Below are positions 7,819 to 15,363 of a stretch of DNA of 64,000 nucleotides, one piece after another. Position numbers and translations under genes: made by a program. Position 1 is the first letter of the stretch. Each line of letters starts with the position of its first letter. The stretch lies in contig NZ_MIAM01000063.1 in assembly GCF_001830555.1 (NCBI RefSeq), positions 1 through 64,000 on the forward strand. Direction: 5' to 3'. This DNA comes from Sphingopyxis sp. RIFCSPHIGHO2_12_FULL_65_19 (GTDB lineage: Bacteria; Pseudomonadota; Alphaproteobacteria; Sphingomonadales; Sphingomonadaceae). The notes under the pieces are model-generated. The model was given only the letters and a program-made list of their open reading frames with translations, was not told the DNA's origin and did no database searches.

Positions 7819-9783
7819 ATGCGCGATGATGAGTTCGAACCGCAGCTGGGCCGGATGCGCGGCCGGGGCAAGGAGCAGCGCTACCTGAGCCGCGTCGTGA
7901 AAGCGGCAAAGCGGGCCGGCATGAAAACGGGCAGGCGCGGCCGTTTCGACGGCAGCCGGATCGGGCGCGGCGCGAGTGTTGCGCGGGTGCTCAGATCGCG
8001 CGACCGATTGGGCGCGTTCCGGTCGCGCCGCGTGATCGTCAAGATACGGCCTGTCGGCCTTGGCGGGAAAGGCATGGGCGGTGCGAAGGCGCACCTTCGC
8101 TATATTCAGCGCGACGGCGTGACCCGTGAGGGCGAGGCTGGTGCGCTCTACTCGCCCGACAGCGACGTCGCCGATGGCAAGGCGTTCCTCGAACGGTGTG
8201 ACGGCGACCGCCGCCAGTTCCGGTTCATCGTGTCGGCCGAGGACGCCGACCAGTATCCCGACTTGAAGCCGTTCGTGCGCCGGCTGATGACGCAGATGGA
8301 GCAGGATCTTGGGACAAAGCTCGATTGGGTGGCGGTCGACCATTTCAATACCGGCCATCCGCACACGCATATCGTGGTGCGCGGCGTAAACGATCGGGGT
8401 GAGAATCTGCTGATCGCGCGCGAGTATATCTCGCACGGGAGCCGGCAGCGGGCGATCGAGATCGTCAACCTCGACCTGGGGCCGCGCACCGACCTTGAAA
8501 TCGAAGAGCGGCTTCGCAGCGATACGGGTGCCGAGCGGCTGACCGCGATCGACAGACGGCTGATCCGCGACATGGATACCGCGCGGCTGGTCAGCGCGAG
8601 CGATGGCGATCCCTTCCAGCAATCGCTTCGCGTCGGTCGCCTGCAGAAACTCGGGCGCATGGGACTCGCCTCGCATGTCGGCAACGGCACCTGGCGGCTT
8701 GAGCCCGACCTTGCGAACACACTGCGCCAGATCGGCGAGCGCGGCGACATCATCCGCACCATGCAGCGCGAGCTGACCGCGCGGAAGCTCGATCGTGCTG
8801 CGGTCGATCGCGTCATCTACGACCCGGTCGCGAAGGAGGCGACGCCGATCATCGGCCGCGTCGTGATGCGCGGGCTCGCCGACGAACATGAAGACCGTCA
8901 TTATCTGCTGGTCGACGGCATCGACGGGCGCACCCATTATGCCGAGATCGGCAAGGGCGAGCTGGTCGACACGATCCCCGAAAATGCCATCGTCCGGATC
9001 GCGCCACGCGAGGGCGGCATTCGCGCCGTCGATCGGACGATCGACGAGATCGCGGCGGCGAACGGCGGGCGCTATTCGATCGACGCCCATCTGAAGCACG
9101 ATCCGACCGCCAGCGAACGCTTCGCCGAAACGCATGTCCGGCGGCTTGAAGCGATGCGAAAAATCTCGGGCGTCGTCGAGCGCGAGCCCGACGGAAGCTG
9201 GATCATCGCGCCGGACCATCTCGCCAGGGTCGAGAGGTTCGAAGCCATGCAGTTCCGCGACCACCCCGTTGCCATTGAAACCCTGTCGGCGATCCCGCTC
9301 GACAAATTACCGGGAACCGATGCCGCGACCTGGCTCGATCGCGAGCTGGTCGCCGAAGCGCCGGTGCCAGTGCGCGATGCTGGGTTCGGGCACGAGGTTC
9401 GTTCAGCGCAGGCGATGCGACGGCAATGGCTGATCACCGAACAGCTTGCAGACGAACAGGATGGGCAGACGGTCTATCGGCGAGGGATGCTCGCCGCGCT
9501 CCAGCGGCGAGAATTGCTGCGTGTCGCCCGCCAGCTCTCCGACAAGTTAGGCGTTCCGTTCGCCGAGGCCAGAGAGGGGGAGGCTGTTCAAGGCAGGCTC
9601 GTGCGCGCAGTCGAGATGACGAGTGGTCGCCATGCGCTCATCGAACGGTCGCGCGATTTCACGCTGGTGCCGTGGCGCTCTGTTCTCGATCGCCATGTCG
9701 GTAAATCGGTCTCGGGCATCATGCGCGACGGCGGGATCAACTGGACACTCGGGCGGCAGCGCAGCGGGCCGAGCGTCTCCTGA
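7819..9783 (+). CDS. VirD2-like relaxase/mobilization nuclease (DUF3363 family)
   Basis: AKAHLRYIQRDGVTREG...FRFIVSAEDADQYPDLKPFVRRLMTQMEQDLGTKLDWVAVDHFNTGHPHTHIVVRG; His triad HPHTH. Confidence 0.93.
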   Translation: MRDDEFEPQLGRMRGRGKEQRYLSRVVKAAKRAGMKTGRRGRFDGSRIGRGASVARVLRSRDRLGAFRSRRVIVKIRPVGLGGKGMGGAKAHLRYIQRDGVTREGEAGALYSPDSDVADGKAFLERCDGDRRQFRFIVSAEDADQYPDLKPFVRRLMTQMEQDLGTKLDWVAVDHFNTGHPHTHIVVRGVNDRGENLLIAREYISHGSRQRAIEIVNLDLGPRTDLEIEERLRSDTGAERLTAIDRRLIRDMDTARLVSASDGDPFQQSLRVGRLQKLGRMGLASHVGNGTWRLEPDLANTLRQIGERGDIIRTMQRELTARKLDRAAVDRVIYDPVAKEATPIIGRVVMRGLADEHEDRHYLLVDGIDGRTHYAEIGKGELVDTIPENAIVRIAPREGGIRAVDRTIDEIAAANGGRYSIDAHLKHDPTASERFAETHVRRLEAMRKISGVVEREPDGSWIIAPDHLARVERFEAMQFRDHPVAIETLSAIPLDKLPGTDAATWLDRELVAEAPVPVRDAGFGHEVRSAQAMRRQWLITEQLADEQDGQTVYRRGMLAALQRRELLRVARQLSDKLGVPFAEAREGEAVQGRLVRAVEMTSGRHALIERSRDFTLVPWRSVLDRHVGKSVSGIMRDGGINWTLGRQRSGPSVS

Positions 9784-9806
9784 TCCGGAGGATTCGGGCT
9801 TTCTAT

Positions 9807-9841
9807 TTTCATGAAATTATGTTTTCATGGATTCATGAAAA
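9807..9841. promoter_or_regulatory. Iterated palindromic operator-like boxes (TTTCATGAAA and TTTTCATG-GATT-CATGAAAA)
   Basis: 10-bp perfect palindrome at 9807-9816 and 8-bp-arm inverted repeat at 9822-9841, overlapping the start of the small RHH-like gene. Confidence 0.55.
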
Positions 9842-10035
9842 ATATCGCAGCGCAAACCGATGTCGGCGACGAGCATCTTCAGGTGCAGATTCCTGCCGTT
9901 ACGAAACGCGATCTCGGTCAACGGTCGCTCGATTCCCGCGAGCCGATCCGGATGATCGTACTGCGGGCACTTGAAGCCTATGGCGTGAGCGTCCCCGCAG
10001 ACGCGATATCGGATCGCCGGAAGGGCAGGCGATGA
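9835..10035 (+). CDS. Small ribbon-helix-helix-like protein
   Basis: MKNIAAQTDVGDEHLQVQIPAVTKRDLGQRSLDSREPIRMIVLRALEAYGVSVP; overlaps next CDS by ATGA. Confidence 0.5.
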   Translation: MKNIAAQTDVGDEHLQVQIPAVTKRDLGQRSLDSREPIRMIVLRALEAYGVSVPADAISDRRKGRR

Positions 10036-11210
10036 GCGAGGATTTCGAAGCTCTCACTGTTGCGGATTATGCGAAGCAGGCCGCGCGGACTGATCAACGC
10101 AGCGGTGGCCGCGCACTGGGCTTCTCGATGCTTGGCCTTTTCGGCGAAGTCGGCAGCTTGCTCAGTGAGGCCAAGAAAAAGCAGCGCGACGATGCCTCCT
10201 ACCTGGGTTACGCTCACGCCGTCGCGGAAGAGCTTGGTGACGTCCTTTGGTATCTGGCGGCGATCGCACGGCGCAGCCGCATGGCGCTCAGCGACATCGC
10301 TGCCGCCGCGGCGACAAACGGCGGACAATGGCAGACGGGCGGCAACGAAACGCTCAGTTTCCATGCGCTGCAGCCGCAGCACATTCCGCTTGCCAAGGCA
10401 CCGATGCCGCAGTTCGAGCATAGCCTGCTCGCGCTGGCAGGCGACGTTGGGCTGCTCATCAACGATTTCCAGGCGGGCGGTCTTGCGAAGGACCGCGAAG
10501 CACTCGCGGGCCGGCTGGTCGCGGTCATGCGCCGGTTGATCCAGGCGGCAAACGAATCCGGTGTTACCATCGAGGCTGCCGCCGTGAAGAATCTTCACAA
10601 GATCTTCGATCGCTGGCCGCGCGAGCGCATCTATCCGGCGCCGACCGATGCGGCGCTCGACCCAGAAGAGCAATTGCCGCGGCGGATGGCGATCGACGTC
10701 TATGAACGCACCGTTCGCGGGCAGACATTCGTGTATCAACGCTCAAGCGGTGTGTATGTCGGCGACCGGCTCACCGACAACGCGCTCGAACCCGACGACT
10801 ATCGTTTCCACGATGTCTTTCACTACGCTTATGTCGCGGTGCTTGGCTGGTCGCCAGTGCTGCGTGCGCTGCTCCGTCTCAAGCGCAAGAGCGATCCGAA
10901 ACTCGACGACGCCGAAGACGGTGCTCGGGCGATTCTCATCGAAGAGGGCATAACTTCCTGGATTTTCGGACAAGCGCAGCAACTCCGGTACTTTGAAAAC
11001 GTGAAGCGCGGTGGCCTTCCGCTGGACATGCTGAAGCATGTCCGCCAGTTCGTCGCCGGCTACGAATCAGAACGCTGTCCGCTGTGGCTTTGGGAGGAAG
11101 CGATCCTCCAGGGCTATACGGCTTTCCGCTTCCTTCAGGAGCATCGGCGCGGCCGCGTCCTGATCGACTTCGCCAATCGCCGCCTGCGTATCAAGGAATT
11201 GCCGTCATGA
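10032..11210 (+). CDS. Tandem MazG-like NTP pyrophosphohydrolase-type protein with additional alpha-helical C-terminal domain
   Basis: GLFGEVGSLLSEAKKK...AEELGDVLWYLAAIARR (MazG ExxxE...EExxD pattern); second degenerate copy LLALAGDVGLLINDFQ...; C-terminal YRFHDVFHYAYV...ILIEEGITSWIF. Confidence 0.7.
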   Translation: MSEDFEALTVADYAKQAARTDQRSGGRALGFSMLGLFGEVGSLLSEAKKKQRDDASYLGYAHAVAEELGDVLWYLAAIARRSRMALSDIAAAAATNGGQWQTGGNETLSFHALQPQHIPLAKAPMPQFEHSLLALAGDVGLLINDFQAGGLAKDREALAGRLVAVMRRLIQAANESGVTIEAAAVKNLHKIFDRWPRERIYPAPTDAALDPEEQLPRRMAIDVYERTVRGQTFVYQRSSGVYVGDRLTDNALEPDDYRFHDVFHYAYVAVLGWSPVLRALLRLKRKSDPKLDDAEDGARAILIEEGITSWIFGQAQQLRYFENVKRGGLPLDMLKHVRQFVAGYESERCPLWLWEEAILQGYTAFRFLQEHRRGRVLIDFANRRLRIKELPS

Positions 11211-11911
11211 CCCCGAAATCCTTTGTGTCCACCCTGGCGGCGACCGAACTTCCCTCAGTGTTCAATCCCTGGCGCGATCGCTGCACGGTCCATGACCGCA
11301 GCGACGCCGCCGCCCGGCGCCGCGACAATCTCGAAATGCTGCTCACCGCGGCGCTTGATCATCGCGTCGAAACGATCTGGATCGCGCGTGATCTCGGCTA
11401 TCGCGGGGGGCGGCGTACGGGCGTACCGCTGACCGACGAAATTCACCTCGGACATGCCGGCACGCTGATGGGCGGCATCGCATTTGAACGTGCGACGCAG
11501 GGACCCGCCGTGGCGGAGCGCACCGCGGCGATCGTCTGGCGTGTGCTAGAGCGGATCGGTCAGCCTGTCATGCTCTGGAACGTTTTCCCGTTCCATCCCC
11601 ATGAAGCGGATGATCCGATGTCGAACCGATGCCACACGCGAAGCGAGCGCGAGGCGACCTGGCCGATATTGCAAGCCCTCGTGTCAATGATCCGGCCCCG
11701 CCAGATCGTCGCGATCGGGCGCGACGCTCACCTGGCGCTGGACGGTCTCGACATTCCGACCACCGCGGTCCGCCATCCGAGCTACGGCGGGCAGCGCGAG
11801 TTCATCGAGGGCATGTTCAGCCTGTACGGTGTCGCGGATGACAACGATGAGCCGCTAGAACTGCCGTTGGGCGCGCCTCACGCCGCAGCACGGAGATGTG
11901 CGCTCGCCTGA
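11207..11911 (+). CDS. Uracil-DNA glycosylase superfamily protein
   Basis: IWIARDLGYRGGRRTGVPLTDE motif, WNVFPFHPH and HPSYGGQREF near the C-terminus; ATGA overlap with upstream gene. Confidence 0.78.
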   Translation: MTPKSFVSTLAATELPSVFNPWRDRCTVHDRSDAAARRRDNLEMLLTAALDHRVETIWIARDLGYRGGRRTGVPLTDEIHLGHAGTLMGGIAFERATQGPAVAERTAAIVWRVLERIGQPVMLWNVFPFHPHEADDPMSNRCHTRSEREATWPILQALVSMIRPRQIVAIGRDAHLALDGLDIPTTAVRHPSYGGQREFIEGMFSLYGVADDNDEPLELPLGAPHAAARRCALA

Positions 11912-12657
11912 TCGCAGCGTTCAAAGAGTTGCTTAAGATCGCCGCGGTTCCAGTTGGCGGTGTCGACCGTGGCGTTGGTCGAGACGATCGTGAGCGGACC
12001 CAGCGCGACCCCGCCTTCCTTGGCGATGAATTCGAGCAGACGGCCGAGGCCGATCAGATTGCCGAGCAGTTTTTCGATATAGTAGTGATTGCGGTAGAGC
12101 GCGGTCATGCCGAGGCGACGATCGTCGCCCTTGCCGATCAGCTTGAGACTGGCAAAGCTCAGGCACTGACCGCCGTAGGGCGAGTCATTCACGTCGCGGG
12201 CGGGGTCGAAGATCAGCAGTTCGAATTTGTTGAGCGCTCGGACGTTCGGGTTGCGCAGGCGCTCGACGATGCCCCAGATTTGATTGATTGGCTGGCCGTC
12301 GGCGCGGGGCAATTCCATCATCCGTTCGAAATAATAGCCCGACCAAGCGCCCGACCTCCGGACCTTCGGCAGCACGTTGTCGCGAAACCGGTCGAAGAAT
12401 TGCGGCGCGCCGTAGCGCCTGTACAGCGCTGCCGGAAAAATCGTGTTGGCGACCGTCTCGATGGGCTTCTTGCCATGGCCCGAAAGGAAGGCATCGACTT
12501 CCGCCACGACGGGATCGGCGAGTGTTGCGCGCGCAGTCGGCTCGGCCACGGAGATGACGACATTCTGCGCCTGGTGTCCGGTGGCGAGGTCGACGAGCCG
12601 GACCGCCTCGCGCCAGCCAGCAACGCAGTCAGGCTGCGGCGGTATGGGAAGATACAT
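11878..12657 (-). CDS. Thymidylate synthase / dCMP hydroxymethylase-like protein
   Basis: YGGQCLSFASLKLIGKGDDRRLGMTALYRNHYYIEKLLGNLIGLGRLLEFIAKEGGVALGPLTIVSTNATVD resembles the TS Cys region and the GPLTxxSxxAH segment. Confidence 0.62.
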   Translation of the reverse strand: MYLPIPPQPDCVAGWREAVRLVDLATGHQAQNVVISVAEPTARATLADPVVAEVDAFLSGHGKKPIETVANTIFPAALYRRYGAPQFFDRFRDNVLPKVRRSGAWSGYYFERMMELPRADGQPINQIWGIVERLRNPNVRALNKFELLIFDPARDVNDSPYGGQCLSFASLKLIGKGDDRRLGMTALYRNHYYIEKLLGNLIGLGRLLEFIAKEGGVALGPLTIVSTNATVDTANWNRGDLKQLFERCDQASAHLRAAA

Positions 12658-13309
12658 CGACTTCCTCCGTCAAATTTGCCGTGGCGAAAAGGCGCGGCGC
12701 TAGAAAGCGCTCAGTAAGCCAGGCGTGGCCTTCCAAGCCCCAACCTGGTCCCCAGCTGTTGCGGATGAGAATGGCCGGGGTGCCGTCCACGGTTCCATGC
12801 CCGACCGCGACGACCGCGTGCCGTTGCGCTGGCTCGGGGAGTTCGTCGTTCGCCGGATCGACGACGCCATCACCGCGCGGCTGGAAGAAAGACCGTGACA
12901 GCATCGTCAGCATGAGCACCGGCGTGTCACGATCCAGCGCGGCAAGGATGGATGACAGGTCGGTTCCATCCCTCTGTCCGTTGCGGCCATAGAGCGGGCC
13001 AACGGTCGCCGGCGGCGTCCACAGTCGATGATCGGCTGGAACCGCTGCCAGATACGGCCAGCCTTTCTCGTCGGGTTGGCCATCGAGCCGTAGCGCGTCC
13101 AGCATTGTGGATAGCAGTGCGCCGCTCGTCGGCGGTCTGCCCGCCCGTTTCTGCGCGGCATAAAAGGCGAATTCACACGACAGCGGTGCCCAGCCGTCGC
13201 GAAGCCCGGCGTGGGTGTCGCTCGCGGCGAATGCGAGGCATGTCGGCCGCGCGCCTTGATCGCGCGCAGGCCCGAACAGCGGCCGAAGGTCACGGACGAT
13301 ATCGATCAT
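12629..13309 (-). CDS. Papain-like (C1) cysteine peptidase
   Basis: Oxyanion Gln/catalytic Cys in DQGARPTCLAFAAS, His in QRHAVVAVGHG, Asn in IRNSWGPGWGLEGHAWLT. Confidence 0.82.
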   Translation of the reverse strand: MIDIVRDLRPLFGPARDQGARPTCLAFAASDTHAGLRDGWAPLSCEFAFYAAQKRAGRPPTSGALLSTMLDALRLDGQPDEKGWPYLAAVPADHRLWTPPATVGPLYGRNGQRDGTDLSSILAALDRDTPVLMLTMLSRSFFQPRGDGVVDPANDELPEPAQRHAVVAVGHGTVDGTPAILIRNSWGPGWGLEGHAWLTERFLAPRLFATANLTEEVDVSSHTAAA

Positions 13310-13315
13310 GGGGCG

Positions 13316-14326
13316 TCAGGCGGCCTCGAGCAGGTGCCGCCGTTCGGCGCGCGACAGGCCCGTCTGTTCCGGGCCGGTGAGGTCGAAATCGAGCGTCAGG
13401 CTGGTGAGGGCCGGCGCAGGCTGCCACGGCCGCCGCTCGTCGAGCGACATGCGGCCGCGCCGCGGCGCATCGGGCGCCGCGGTGACACGGCGGACAACGG
13501 GACCACCGATGCCATCGCCGTCGATTGCCTCACGCTCGTCTCGAACGACGGCGAAGCCGCTGGCGATCAGTTGGTCGAGATCCCAGAGATACCCACCGCC
13601 GCTATGTTCTTCGAGCTGCAGCACGAAAAGATCATTGCGACTGCCATCGATCCGCGAGCCGGCATCGCGCTCGGTCAGCAGCCAGACGTCGCCGCGATAG
13701 TTGTCGGGCCGATAGTCCTTGAGGAGATCGACCTTCAGGCTGCGCGGCTGCGTCCGGAGCAGGTCGGTCATCACCGATGGCGAAATCAGATTGTAGCGAA
13801 CCAGGGTGCGGCACGTCGCCTCATAGCTGGCGCCGATCCGCAGCGAGAGCTGATAGACGACATTGGGGCGCCGGAAATGATCGATCTGCCATCCTTGTCG
13901 CGCGCTGTGCGCGAGCACCAGCCATTTCGGCATCATGAAGGCGATCGCAAAGGCGTCGGCTTCGGTTTCCTCGAAGTTGTTTCCCGGTTCGGGCGACATC
14001 GGCATCCGGCGCAGGATGCTCTCATCGTCGAGGCTCGGCTCGTGTCGCATCGAAAAATGCCCGAGTTCGTGCGCGGCCGTGAAGCGCTGGATGCTCATCG
14101 GTCGTTCCGTCGTGACGAGAACGCCAGGAGCAGGTGCGCTGAGATAGGCGCCGAGCAGGCCTTTCAGAGGACGAAGCAGCAAGGGTAGACCCACGGCATG
14201 GATCGCGCCGAAGACATCGACGCTGCCGCCTTGGGTCTCGATCAGTGCGCGCGTATCGAGTTCGCGATGCAGGCGGCCCGCTGCCATCGTACCAGCGCGA
14301 ACCGCGCTCGCATAATCCGACGCCAT
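13316..14326 (-). CDS. ImmA/IrrE family metallopeptidase
   Basis: RFTAAHELGHFSMRHEPS...EETEADAFAIAFMMPKWLV (HExxH plus downstream E). Confidence 0.9.
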   Translation of the reverse strand: MASDYASAVRAGTMAAGRLHRELDTRALIETQGGSVDVFGAIHAVGLPLLLRPLKGLLGAYLSAPAPGVLVTTERPMSIQRFTAAHELGHFSMRHEPSLDDESILRRMPMSPEPGNNFEETEADAFAIAFMMPKWLVLAHSARQGWQIDHFRRPNVVYQLSLRIGASYEATCRTLVRYNLISPSVMTDLLRTQPRSLKVDLLKDYRPDNYRGDVWLLTERDAGSRIDGSRNDLFVLQLEEHSGGGYLWDLDQLIASGFAVVRDEREAIDGDGIGGPVVRRVTAAPDAPRRGRMSLDERRPWQPAPALTSLTLDFDLTGPEQTGLSRAERRHLLEAA

Positions 14327-14329
14327 CGA

Positions 14330-14704
14330 TCAGCTCCGTTCGCCGCCAGACCGCGAGCGGAGATATTCGGCAAACCGGCTCAGCTCGGCCCGGTCCTCAG
14401 TCGACAAGGCCGCAACGCGTCGCGCCAGATGGGCGACATCGGCGGGAAGGCTCGCGGAGGCCTCGTCTTCGCCGGTAAAATAGGCCACCGACTGGCGGTA
14501 AAGACGGGCAAGCCGCGTCAGTTCGATCGCTTCAACGCGGCGCTGGCCATTCTCGATATCGGTAAGCGCGGTCCGGGGAATCTTGAGATAGGCAGCAACT
14601 TCTTCCTGCTTGAGGCCGAGATATTTCCGTGCTTCGCGCAGACGGTCGCCCAAGCGCCGCCGCTCCTGCTCGTCGCCTTCCTGGCGGAGTGCGAGATTGG
14701 TCAT
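14330..14704 (-). CDS. XRE-family helix-turn-helix regulator
   Basis: LGDRLREARKYLGLKQEEVAAYLKIPRTALTDIENGQRRVEAIELTRLARLY. Confidence 0.93.
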   Translation of the reverse strand: MTNLALRQEGDEQERRRLGDRLREARKYLGLKQEEVAAYLKIPRTALTDIENGQRRVEAIELTRLARLYRQSVAYFTGEDEASASLPADVAHLARRVAALSTEDRAELSRFAEYLRSRSGGERS

Positions 14705-15039
14705 GGCTTCGACCCTTTCTTCTTAACCCAGACGCGTTCGATCTTAGGGAGGAGGTCGTCAATCGCCTTCTCGATCGAATTGTAGCCGCCGGTGCGGACG
14801 ATGCTGTCGCGAAGCTCGATGTCGAGGACCTGCTCCACCGCGCAAAGCGTGTCGACCACGGACAAGGAGTCGAGTGGCACGGGCGCCTGGATGATCTTCG
14901 GGTTTTCCGGAGGCAGGGCAATTCCGCGCACCTGTGCCTCAGCCCTGGCCACTTGCAGCAGTTCGTCGACCAACGCCCTAATGGCGTCGGCTTTGGGAAA
15001 CGCGGTTGCCGCGGGCTGCGGAGGAGCGATTGTCGCCAT
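14701..15039 (-). CDS. Acyl-carrier-protein-like small protein
   Basis: PVPLDSLSVVDTLCAVEQVLDIELRDSIVRTGGYNSIEKAIDDLLPKI resembles the ACP DSL motif region; ATGA overlap with the XRE gene. Confidence 0.5.
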   Translation of the reverse strand: MATIAPPQPAATAFPKADAIRALVDELLQVARAEAQVRGIALPPENPKIIQAPVPLDSLSVVDTLCAVEQVLDIELRDSIVRTGGYNSIEKAIDDLLPKIERVWVKKKGSKP

Positions 15040-15061
15040 GCATGCCTCGCACGATTTCACT

Positions 15062-15082
15062 ACATTAAATGCGATATAATGT
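15062..15082. promoter_or_regulatory. Palindromic operator ACATTAAATGCGATATAATGT, candidate XRE binding site
   Basis: Inverted repeat ACATTAnATnnnATnTAATGT, 22 bp upstream of the operon start; contains TATAAT. Confidence 0.6.
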
Positions 15083-15363
15083 CTGATAATCCGACACGCA
15101 AGCCCGAATTTGCAGCTCGGATTTTTGCAGGGTGTAGCGGGTCATCGGCGGTGCGGTGTGGTGGTCAGTGCCACCTCGAGGGACAACGACAGGGCAGAAT
15201 CATCAACTCGGGTCATAGCTCGATCAAAAGAACAGAGCTGGAATATTGAGTCAGTCGCCGACGAGTGATCTCCTTCGGTCACCCACCAGCCCCCAGCGGC
15301 TCCGTTCATTTCGGGCGGCCCATAGCCGAGTCTTGAAGCCGCGCCCCGACCGCATCCGGCGGT

